The position numbers and the translations under genes are program-made. Below, one piece after another: positions 48,868-56,249 of a DNA stretch of 64,000 bases. This DNA is from Kluyvera ascorbata ATCC 33433. GTDB taxonomy: Bacteria > Pseudomonadota > Gammaproteobacteria > Enterobacterales > Enterobacteriaceae. The stretch's first letter is position 1; every line of letters begins with the position of its first letter. The notes under the pieces are model-generated. The model saw only the letters and a list, made by a program, of their open reading frames with translations, was not told the DNA's origin and did no database searches. The stretch is taken from contig NZ_JMPL01000005.1 in assembly GCF_000735365.1 (NCBI RefSeq), positions 1-64,000 of the forward strand, given 5' to 3'.

Positions 48868-50172
48868 TCACACAAAGGCTGCTGTAACCCCAGCAGCCAT
48901 GTTTGCGGCAAATAATCTGAGAGCTCCCGCCCTAGAAATCAGGCGGCTCTCGATCTGAATGCCCACGATTTGCACGGCATCCACCACAGCCTTTTCAAAG
49001 ACAGTGCACGTCCCTACGGGCTGCGGGGCATCGCTTGGTTGTGCAGGATAGGCTAGTGCCACTAGGTTGCATCCAGTAGCCTTGGAGAAGGCCAGGGCTT
49101 CGTAGATGTCAGCTTCACTGATGCGAAGCTGTCCCTTCTCCACGTGGCCCTTGTACTTGGCATCCAGCAGCATCCTGGGCCTTGTTCCATCGAGCTCAAT
49201 TACACAGTCTGGGTACACTGAAAGCTTGCTCACAGCACCGGTAATCATCCTGATCTTAGTGCCTAAGGGATAGCCCTGTTGGGGCACTACGGCACTGCGA
49301 CCAAAGCCCAATCGTGCGGCCACCGTTAACAGATCTTCCCACACGCGCCAGGTATTCACTAAGTAACCAGGTGCATGGGCCTGTCCCTGCTTGTAGTTAA
49401 GCCCCAGGCCTCCGAGCACATCGATAGACAGCTCATGCAGTGGCTTCCACGCTCGGTGCCGTGCAGGAATGGGGTTTCGACGGTTAGCAGCAACGTTCTG
49501 AGGCGAAAGGTCCTCAATCAAACGCACCAGCGAACTTGCGGCTGAAGGGTCACTTACTTCAGGGAGTAACTCCCTGGCCGCTGCCACGATATCCCCGTTC
49601 CAACCGTTCTTGCGATCAAAGCGAATGAGCTCTTGCTCAAAGCCATCAGGTGAAGGAAAGATGAGATCCACCGGATCAGGATCCCCATCGATGAAGAAGT
49701 CTGCTTCACGCACACTACGATAACTGCGCAGTGGCCGACGTTTACGGGCCTCGTACATGCTCGTGATGGAACGAGCTACTAGCGTAGACAAATCCCTTGG
49801 GGTACCACCTGATGCCGATAAGCGTTCGGAAGCCAAGAGCCGCCCATGACGTGAAAGCGTGGAGAGGAAAAAGAAATCTTCGCGCCACGCTGCATCTGTG
49901 TCGTCGAGCCCCAAAAACTTGGGAGCAACTTCCAGTTCCAGTGAAGGTGCCAGGCGAATGAGGCCCGCAAAATCGATGGCACGTGTGCCCTTGGCATCCA
50001 CACTGATAGGGTTGTAGCTAAGCCTTAAGCTCGACGCAATCCGGCTCCCAGCCTCCAATAAAAGGCTGTTGGCCTTCGTGCGATCCACCCCAATCGCTTC
50101 AGCAATCGCACGGCTCAGGTCAACGGGTGTACCGTACTCAATAAGGGACAGCCGTGTTCGGGGGTTCACCAC
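48868..50172 (-). CDS. McrC-like restriction nuclease subunit
   Basis: 434 residues from a GTG at 50172. The N-terminal part resembles the McrC/LlaJI-type region (SLIEYGTPVDLSRAIAEAIG, FAGLIRLAPSLELEVAPKFLG). The PD-(D/E)XK core is near residues 320-345: VYPDCVIELDGTRPRMLLDAKYKGH, with D…DAK catalytic residues, followed by a helix (SEADIYEALAFSKATGCNLVALAYP). It is the likely DNA-cleaving subunit. It follows the McrB-like gene with a 3-bp gap and is the last gene of the module. Less GC-rich than the surrounding transfer genes. Confidence 0.82.
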   Translation of the reverse strand: MVNPRTRLSLIEYGTPVDLSRAIAEAIGVDRTKANSLLLEAGSRIASSLRLSYNPISVDAKGTRAIDFAGLIRLAPSLELEVAPKFLGLDDTDAAWREDFFFLSTLSRHGRLLASERLSASGGTPRDLSTLVARSITSMYEARKRRPLRSYRSVREADFFIDGDPDPVDLIFPSPDGFEQELIRFDRKNGWNGDIVAAARELLPEVSDPSAASSLVRLIEDLSPQNVAANRRNPIPARHRAWKPLHELSIDVLGGLGLNYKQGQAHAPGYLVNTWRVWEDLLTVAARLGFGRSAVVPQQGYPLGTKIRMITGAVSKLSVYPDCVIELDGTRPRMLLDAKYKGHVEKGQLRISEADIYEALAFSKATGCNLVALAYPAQPSDAPQPVGTCTVFEKAVVDAVQIVGIQIESRLISRAGALRLFAANMAAGVTAAFV

Positions 50173-50175
50173 GTG

Positions 50176-51315
50176 CTACCCCCTCGGATTGGCAAATGCC
50201 CTGAGAGCTGCGTAGATATTGTTCTCAGCAAAATTCGTGGGCCCTTCAAAACGAAAGCGTAAATCATCCGCAAAAGTTGTCTCGGTGAGCTTGAACGGAT
50301 TAAAGGCTGGCCCATCCAGCGCATTAAGAGCCGCTGCAATTCCTCGTGTGTCCCCGAAGAATACCTCTTCCACGTGTGCCCGCACCTTCGCCCACCCTAC
50401 ACACAGCGTGCCCAAAGCTTCATTAAGGCCCAATGTTTGCGGCTTCACATCCGACATCAGTACACCATGCCCGATCTGAAACTCGGGACCACGGCCCAGA
50501 GCAATTTGCGCGTTTACAGCAATCCAGGCACTCACCGAAGCCTCCAAGGCATCGTTCACGCTGGCAGGTACATCAGGCAATGCATTGACACCCTTGGCAC
50601 CCAAACCGTAAAACGTCCGCAAAGCCGCCTCATCGGGCTCTAGGCGCATAGGTTCCCAACGACGCAAGAACGCGACATCCAAGGGCTCCACAGACGCATC
50701 GGCCTGATTCATCGCAGCCAGGATATAGAGGTCATGGGGCAGTGCGTATTCGATCACATCACCAGAGACGGGATCGAGCATTTCAAAGAACTGCGTTTCA
50801 GCAAGTTTGGCCCCATCAGAGGCCAAGCGTTTATCGGACTCAATGGCCACAATGGCACCACCGAACACCTGCACCGCAGGACCTCGGTTGATCTCATCAA
50901 TGATCAACAGTGCAGCCCCATTGGCACCCTTCGCATGCTCACTGGCACGGTACAGAGTCCCCTTCACGATGGTGAAGTCTGGGTCTCCTGCTGTCTTGTT
51001 GACCGCAGGCGTGATGCCCGATAAGAAATCGCGGTACTTGGAGTTTTGGTGGAAGACCGTCCGAAAGACTTTGCGGTCCATCTTGGTGGGTGCAGGAATG
51101 TCTTTAACAACCCCAGCAGCAGGGGGAATAGGGATGCCGCCCATGGGATTGAGCTGCGGTGGGCCACCTGCAGGAGCAAGACCAAAGGCTGTTTCAAAGG
51201 CCAAAGCAACTTCGGCCAAGAGCTTGGACTTGCCCGTGCCAGGTGCACCAGACACCAGCACGTTGCGCGAACGTGCGAGTAGCTTTAACACCTGTTTGCA
51301 GTTTTCACTTACCAT
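50176..51315 (-). CDS. McrB-like AAA+ NTPase (restriction motor subunit)
   Basis: 379 residues from ATG at 51315, which overlaps the stop of the preceding gene by 11 bp; a start at 51354 is possible. Walker A VLVSGAPGTGKSKLL (residues about 18-32), Walker B ALLIIDEINRGPAVQ (about 140), and the McrB-lineage sensor LAAMNQADASVEPLD (about 200) followed by FLRRWEPM. The MNxAD motif places it in the McrB branch and not in MoxR or dynein branches. No N-terminal DNA-recognition domain is present, so recognition must lie in another subunit, possibly the 190-residue protein encoded just upstream. Confidence 0.85.
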   Translation of the reverse strand: MVSENCKQVLKLLARSRNVLVSGAPGTGKSKLLAEVALAFETAFGLAPAGGPPQLNPMGGIPIPPAAGVVKDIPAPTKMDRKVFRTVFHQNSKYRDFLSGITPAVNKTAGDPDFTIVKGTLYRASEHAKGANGAALLIIDEINRGPAVQVFGGAIVAIESDKRLASDGAKLAETQFFEMLDPVSGDVIEYALPHDLYILAAMNQADASVEPLDVAFLRRWEPMRLEPDEAALRTFYGLGAKGVNALPDVPASVNDALEASVSAWIAVNAQIALGRGPEFQIGHGVLMSDVKPQTLGLNEALGTLCVGWAKVRAHVEEVFFGDTRGIAAALNALDGPAFNPFKLTETTFADDLRFRFEGPTNFAENNIYAALRAFANPRG

Positions 51316-51877
51316 TACAGAACCTACGCATGTTCGTGAAGTCGATATAGCCAATTACGGCTCGATTAGCAGCCCGCTGTGCATCCAAACAACTCAATAG
51401 CTCTTGAGCAACTGAAGGATCCCAAACGCCTTTAACACGAAGAGTTGCTTCTTCCGCGAAGTGCGGCCAAACCGACTGGTCATGAAGCTGAATCAGAAGC
51501 AACAAAACGCGATTCCCAATTCCCCCTGATGGCATTCGGTCCGAATCAAAACATGAAAATTTCGGCACCTGAGAAATCCATCCCTCTCTCGGCCGAGACT
51601 TTGTGGGTGACATAAACTCAGCTGCTCTTGATACAACCTGTGTTGAGTCCGGCTCGTTCCAAAAGAAGGTACCTTGATGTACTGCCTTTCCACCCCGGAG
51701 AATTTTATTGGGAAATATCAACTCAACAGCTGGCAACACCGCCTCGTAGGGAAATCGAAAGTCTCTTGCCCCCCCTCCAGAATCAGAGTCATTAGACTCC
51801 GCATCAGCTTTCCGTCGATCTCCCTCAACAATCTCCTTGTACAGAATTCGAGCAACCTGTCCCGCTCCATTAGCCAT
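51305..51877 (-). CDS. Unknown subunit of the restriction-modification module
   Basis: 190 residues, overlapping the methylase gene by 8 bp and the McrB-like gene by 11 bp. No family recognised. The composition is mixed alpha/beta with conserved-looking blocks (PYEAVLPAVELIFPNKILRGGKAVHQGTFF, described here as residues about 42-72; VAQELLSCLDAQRAANRAVIGYIDF near the end). No catalytic motif seen. Location between methylase and motor suggests a DNA-recognition or bridging subunit, since the McrB-like protein has no recognition domain of its own. That is inference from architecture. Confidence 0.6.
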   Translation of the reverse strand: MANGAGQVARILYKEIVEGDRRKADAESNDSDSGGGARDFRFPYEAVLPAVELIFPNKILRGGKAVHQGTFFWNEPDSTQVVSRAAEFMSPTKSRPREGWISQVPKFSCFDSDRMPSGGIGNRVLLLLIQLHDQSVWPHFAEEATLRVKGVWDPSVAQELLSCLDAQRAANRAVIGYIDFTNMRRFCNGK

Positions 51878-54089
51878 GAATTTTGGATCCTTCTTCTATT
51901 TCTTCGCCCCCCAGAGCGAACTCAGAGGGTACATAAGCAATCGCCCCCAGCGCGCGTGCCTGCATCGCACGGTGCGACCAAACTGTAGACAGACTTCCTG
52001 TGCGTTTTGCCATTGCAGCCAAAACATTATCTCGGGTAATTGTGGACTTGGCCTCACCTGGCAAGCCCACTTGGCCCCGATCCAAAAGCGGGAAGTCTTG
52101 GAGCACTAACTCCATGTCCTTCAAATCGAGCCCATAGGCCACGGCCACTTCCGCATCAATCTCCCCACGAAGCTGCGCCATGCGCTCGTAGGTTTCACGA
52201 GTAGCCCCCGCACTGTCAAGTGTGCGCAATTCGCGTGCAGCACTCACCAGCCTCTTCCATGGCAAACCATCTTTGGCGAGTTTTGGCATGGGCACGCTTT
52301 GCAGCAGGAAGTAATTCACCGTCGTAGTGAGCACACGCCGAAGCATCCAGTCAAAGGCAAAACTGTTAGCGATGGACACCCACACCAGCAGCCGTTCTTC
52401 TGATGGGTCTTCAGGGAAAAGGATCGTGGGCACCTTATTGCCACAGACCACCCCAGCAGGAATTAACGAGGCCATGAGCGAACGCTCATTGGTCTGACCC
52501 GCAATGTCGCAAAAGCCCACACGCAGCACGTCCGCACGGTGCTGGTTAGCACTGGGCATGTCGGAGAGACGAATCCAAAACTGGGGGGCAAGGCGTGAGT
52601 CTCCGATGGCATAAGCCTCCCACAACGCACGGCGACCAGTGCCTGACACGTGGCCTTTTACACCAAAGCGATGCGCCTGCACCATTCGACCTTCCACCAG
52701 TGGCAAAGCGCCAGGCGTGGCACGCCCCAGGAACTTAGGACGCTCCTTGGTCATATCAACTTCACGGCAAAACTTCGGGGTCCAGCCATAACCAGGCTCT
52801 TCCCACGAAACACCTGCTTCTCCGATCTTTGAGAAGAGCTTCCACTCAGACACGTTACGAACCTCGGGCAGGCTCAAATCGCCCCGAACACCCGCAAGTG
52901 CTGCACGCCCAATAGTGGCAGTTCCCGTAATCTCCAATCCCGTAGGGGTGCCCCGCTCATGCATGAGAGTGATGGGCTCACGCTTGCTCTTTTCAGAGCC
53001 AGCCTTAGTGAGAGCCACGGCCAGGAACTTAAAGCGTGTGTCGATCGTAAAGAACCGTGCACGGTTATCGATGATCGACATGGACACGCTTTGGCTCGCA
53101 TCAAAGATTTTCTGCCGCATGGCGCGGGTACCTTGCGAGCGAATGAGCCCACCCGGAATTAGTGCAACCACCACACCCTGCTTTTTGCAGAGTTCAAAAA
53201 AGAGGTCCGTGAAAGCAATGTATAGGTCTGGCTCTCCATTACCCAAATCGGGATAGCGAGCCAACAGGCGACGAGAGTAGTTCGCTACCTCATTGCGCTG
53301 CTGGGCAAACAGATCCTCATCAAGCCCATGAATTTGGGCCCCGTAGTGGCGCTTGGTGCCTGAGGACTTCAAGAATTCGTGCCGTGAGAGCTTGACCTTT
53401 TCCCATGGTGGATTGCCGATCACCGCATCAAACCCCTCAGGGACCATGGCAGTCCAAACCTTGCGATCAGCCATCAAGCTATCGCCACAGTACCAACGGG
53501 CACGCATAGCCTTAAGAGTCGATACATCATCAGTGAACGAAGCAAGCGCAAGCAGTGCCGCACGCAAAGAGTTGCCAGAAAGATCCGCTGCATACACACC
53601 GTGAGCCAACCAATGCGCCGTCTTGGCTCTATCCATACCACACACTGCGTGAGTCAGCGCTGCTAGCAAAATTCCTGCACCGCAGGCAGGATCAATCACC
53701 TTGCTCTTGTGTGTGAGCTTGGGGGCTGCGAGCTGCGCCAGTCGTGTAGCCAGGCGAAAATCCGTATGGTAGGCGCCCGTGCTTTTTCGATCCTGCTCAT
53801 GCAAGACCTCACGCGCCAAGACACTCAGTGCCAAAGCAGGGTGAATAGGTGAACGCTCGATGGCACTTGCTACAGGTACCGCAAGCTCCAAAAGATCTGA
53901 TGCTGCGCGCTTGCTCTTGACTCCAAAAGCCTCATGAAACGCCGTTAGGTCAAACCCGCCAAAACGCGCTGATGCTGCCTCCAAAACTTGAAGCCGAAGC
54001 TCAAAGCTGGTTTCCCCTCCCACAGCCTGAGTGAGTGCCGCTTCTGCTGGGGCCAGGTACTCTGATTCAACAGGCCGAGGAGAACTCAT
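51870..54089 (-). CDS. Large N6-adenine DNA methyltransferase (Eco57I/NPPW type)
   Basis: 739 residues. Motif I VIDPACGAGILLAAL (about residue 135) and motif IV FDAVIGNPPWEKVKL (about 226) identify a gamma-type N6-adenine methyltransferase; a target-recognition-like C-terminal half follows (PGYGWTPKFCREVDM, HRFGVKGHVSGTGRRALW, GVVCGNKVPTILFPEDPSEERLLVWV). The size and layout match Eco57I-like/PglX-like methylases without a nuclease domain. It probably marks one strand of the recognition site. It overlaps the D12 methylase gene by 4 bp and the 190-residue gene by 8 bp. Confidence 0.88.
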   Translation of the reverse strand: MSSPRPVESEYLAPAEAALTQAVGGETSFELRLQVLEAASARFGGFDLTAFHEAFGVKSKRAASDLLELAVPVASAIERSPIHPALALSVLAREVLHEQDRKSTGAYHTDFRLATRLAQLAAPKLTHKSKVIDPACGAGILLAALTHAVCGMDRAKTAHWLAHGVYAADLSGNSLRAALLALASFTDDVSTLKAMRARWYCGDSLMADRKVWTAMVPEGFDAVIGNPPWEKVKLSRHEFLKSSGTKRHYGAQIHGLDEDLFAQQRNEVANYSRRLLARYPDLGNGEPDLYIAFTDLFFELCKKQGVVVALIPGGLIRSQGTRAMRQKIFDASQSVSMSIIDNRARFFTIDTRFKFLAVALTKAGSEKSKREPITLMHERGTPTGLEITGTATIGRAALAGVRGDLSLPEVRNVSEWKLFSKIGEAGVSWEEPGYGWTPKFCREVDMTKERPKFLGRATPGALPLVEGRMVQAHRFGVKGHVSGTGRRALWEAYAIGDSRLAPQFWIRLSDMPSANQHRADVLRVGFCDIAGQTNERSLMASLIPAGVVCGNKVPTILFPEDPSEERLLVWVSIANSFAFDWMLRRVLTTTVNYFLLQSVPMPKLAKDGLPWKRLVSAARELRTLDSAGATRETYERMAQLRGEIDAEVAVAYGLDLKDMELVLQDFPLLDRGQVGLPGEAKSTITRDNVLAAMAKRTGSLSTVWSHRAMQARALGAIAYVPSEFALGGEEIEEGSKIHG

Positions 54090-55180
54090 GCATAGCTCCT
54101 CACGAGAACGGGTTTGATAGCTTTAACTGTTTTTGACTGGGCTTGGGGAAGCTGTGCCATGGACCGTTTCACGACCACCAAAAACTCATTCACATCGGAC
54201 GCCGAGCTACTGGCTGCCTTGTTTGGCCGGTATCGACCAATGGCGCCCAAAGGGTACATTGTGGACGAGCCGATCTTAGAAAGCTCAGCCTTCATGTCCT
54301 GCATGCAGATGTGCCCTTCACTACTGTACGAGAGCAGTACCCTTTGAGCCTTCAAGCCATGAACCAGACGCGAGAGTGTTTTGAGAGCACGGCTCTTGTA
54401 GCAAAAGTCAGAAGCCAAGGCCTTCCATGGACGAAGTCCCGCAACCCCCTCCACCACAGGCTCATCGCCAAGAGCCACCGTTTCAAGGATGTGGTAATAG
54501 CTCGCGTATTGACGCTTGGTGTACGGGGGGTCCAAATACACGAGGTCGTGTGCAACATTCGGAACGTCGAACACATCACCCACGCTAGCCTCAACACACA
54601 CTCCAGTTTCTTTGAGATCACGGCAACGCATGGCAATCTTGTTTTGAGATTGGCTTGTCCATTTGGAGAGGAAGCAGCCAAAAGTGCCCGCAATGTTGGC
54701 AACGCGGTTCAGTGCACTAAAGAGATCGGCAATCAATAGCCTCTCCTCAATTTCGTCAATATATCCGGCACCTTTCCACTCAACAATCAAGCAGCGCATA
54801 GCGTCTATCTTAGCTGCATTTTCTTCGGTGAAGTACCTACGCTCAATTCCACACGTATCGATCGAAGCGGGGCTATAAGTGCGCCACATAAAATCATGCA
54901 ATGGCTTAACTGCGTTTAGCTTGCTAACAGCACCAGAGTACCCACCAAGTTTTTTGAAGGTCACCTGATCATGGCTGATAAGACGTGCCCCAGCAGAGAT
55001 AACAGCTGAGTGCAAGCTATCATTAATCCGCACATTCCAACCATGCTCCGCAGCAGCCTCAGCTACAGCTCCAGTTCCACAAAAAGCATCCACAAAAAAC
55101 GCGCCCTTTCTAGGCGGCCCAATGTGGGATGCTATCTTGTCGACGAGTCTAGATTTGGAGCCAATATAGCGAAAAGTCAT
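54086..55180 (-). CDS. D12-class N6-adenine DNA methyltransferase
   Basis: 364 residues. The start MTFRYIGSKSRLVDKIASHI is the usual D12-class (Dam/DpnM-like) SAM-binding entry, motif I is AFFVDAFCGTGAVAEAA (about residue 30) and motif IV is HDLVYLDPPYTKRQY (about 217). The DPPY motif and motif order place it in the alpha N6-adenine group. A second adenine methylase in the operon suggests an asymmetric recognition site, each enzyme modifying one strand. Its start overlaps the stop of the RHH gene by 4 bp. Confidence 0.88.
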   Translation of the reverse strand: MTFRYIGSKSRLVDKIASHIGPPRKGAFFVDAFCGTGAVAEAAAEHGWNVRINDSLHSAVISAGARLISHDQVTFKKLGGYSGAVSKLNAVKPLHDFMWRTYSPASIDTCGIERRYFTEENAAKIDAMRCLIVEWKGAGYIDEIEERLLIADLFSALNRVANIAGTFGCFLSKWTSQSQNKIAMRCRDLKETGVCVEASVGDVFDVPNVAHDLVYLDPPYTKRQYASYYHILETVALGDEPVVEGVAGLRPWKALASDFCYKSRALKTLSRLVHGLKAQRVLLSYSSEGHICMQDMKAELSKIGSSTMYPLGAIGRYRPNKAASSSASDVNEFLVVVKRSMAQLPQAQSKTVKAIKPVLVRSYA

Positions 55181-55416
55181 ATAGAAACCCCTACGTTTTT
55201 TTTACGGCCAGTTACTGCTCGACCCTGACCAAGTTCTTGGCTGGCTTCTGGGCTTTGCAACACAATGCCTTTGTGGTCGCAATAGTCACAAAGGAGTACC
55301 TCAAGCATATTCACCATGCTCCGCTGCTCATGCTCCGCTGCCTTCTTTAAGGCCTGTTTGAACTTTCTGGAAACTCTTAGATTTAAGGTCTCACTTTTGA
55401 GGTCAGTGAATCGCAT
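55177..55416 (-). CDS. Ribbon-helix-helix-type regulator of the RM module
   Basis: 79 residues from ATG at 55416. The pattern LKSETLNLRVSRKFKQALKKAAEHEQRSMVNMLEVLLCDYC is a ribbon (TLNLRVS) plus two helices, as in Arc/CopG-type DNA-binding proteins. A basic tail follows (AVTGRKKNVGV). It is first in the polycistron and overlaps the methylase by 4 bp, so I infer autoregulation, analogous to controller proteins of RM systems that delay restriction until DNA is methylated. An upstream in-frame ATG at 55431 is an alternative start. Confidence 0.75.
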   Translation of the reverse strand: MRFTDLKSETLNLRVSRKFKQALKKAAEHEQRSMVNMLEVLLCDYCDHKGIVLQSPEASQELGQGRAVTGRKKNVGVSI

Positions 55417-55700
55417 GAAAACGCCCCGCATATGTCTGTGCAATTGCGTTATTGTATATGCACACATACTGAATAGATACACTATGACAGCGATTCTTAA
55501 CCTTACGTACAATGCAGCACTTTTCACTCGCGGACCAGACGGCATCCTTCATGGTTTCTCCTACTCCGAAGGCGAGCTATAGGGAATCCTGACTGCTTAG
55601 CAATACATTTATCCAATTTTCGACGTATCTCGAGTCTTAATGTGCCAGCCATAACAAAGCCAACGTCCTAGTTGATATCATCAACATAGCGCACGTTGGC

Positions 55701-55749
55701 TTAGGGTGAAACTCTATTTTCAAGGAGGAAACTTTATTTTCATCCCACA
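55701..55749. repeat. Right end with two adjacent repeats
   Basis: Minus strand: GATGAAAATAAAGTTTCC (terminal) followed directly by TTGAAAATAGAGTTTCAC. Both match the left-end motif GAAAATAAAGTTT. Just inside, AAGCCAACGT/ACGTTGGCTT (about 55656-55703) form a further inverted repeat. Confidence 0.7.
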
Positions 55750-55787
55750 CCTCGCGCGTTACCGTTTTACTAAAACTCGCCAGTCAT

Positions 55788-55812
55788 AAAAAAACCGGCC
55801 CCAGCGGCCGGC
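55788..55812 (-). terminator. Intrinsic terminator of the first transfer operon
   Basis: Minus strand: GCCGGCC-GCTG-GGGCCGG followed by TTTTTTT, 60 bp after the stop of the last gene of the 64-55.9 kb operon. It separates that operon from the mobile RM unit, which is inserted 38 bp further on. Confidence 0.85.
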
Positions 55813-55871
55813 ATCAAAAAAGCATTCTGTTCTTTTTGTTATCATGCTCCTGGTGAAGACAAGTTTTCGTT

Positions 55872-56249
55872 TTAAACGTCCAGCCCGTTAATCCACAGCA
55901 TCAGATACGCCAGGTCGGCCGAATCCGGCACCGTGATATACCAGCGCGGATGCGCATACTCCTCTTCCTGCGGCCAGCTCGTCTGTCCCGTCACGGTGAT
56001 AAGGATGTTCACCGCCTGCTTCAGCTTTCCCTCAAGATAGATGGCCACGCTGCTGCTGAGTCCCACCCGGTGCGGGTGACAGGTCATTCTGACCGGACCG
56101 GTCAGGCGCTGCCTGAGCATTGCCCGCAGCCTCACCAGGTGCTGATGGGTCGCCGGGAGCACACCGGGCTCCCCCTGAGGCGACAGGGTGAACAGGGCTG
56201 AGCCACTGTGCTCATGAATAGTGGGTTCAGGGTACTTCAGTGTCATCAT
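55872..56249 (-). CDS. Hypothetical protein of the transfer operon
   Basis: 125 residues. Starts with ATG overlapping the VirB4-like stop by 4 bp. A soluble, mixed alpha/beta protein (STIHEHSGSALFTLSPQGEPGV at about residues 8-30; MTCHPHRVGLSSSVAIYLEG; AHPRWYITVPDSADLAYLMLWING). Small unassigned genes commonly follow the PFL_4706-type ATPase in MPF-G clusters. No motif gives a function. It is the last gene before the operon terminator. Confidence 0.7.
   Translation of the reverse strand: MMTLKYPEPTIHEHSGSALFTLSPQGEPGVLPATHQHLVRLRAMLRQRLTGPVRMTCHPHRVGLSSSVAIYLEGKLKQAVNILITVTGQTSWPQEEEYAHPRWYITVPDSADLAYLMLWINGLDV

Larger units (their letters stand above)
48548..55749. mobile_element. 7.2-kb transposon-like unit carrying a restriction-modification module
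   Basis: Ends are 21-bp inverted repeats with one mismatch, TGCGGGATGAAAATAAAG.. at 48548 and TGTGGGATGAAAATAAAG.. (minus strand) ending at 55749. CCTCG flanks both sides (48543-48547, 55750-55754). A second motif copy lies inside each end (see the end features). Only six genes are inside and none looks like a transposase, so it would need helper proteins. TG-starting ends, repeated sub-terminal motifs and a 5-bp duplication recall Tn7/Tn402-type DDE transposons; that link is inferred. Confidence 0.85.

Noticed and set aside
48868-55416. BREX or DISARM system
   Set aside because: A PglX-like methylase is present but there is no PglZ, BrxC, BrxL or DISARM helicase; the partners are McrB/McrC-like.
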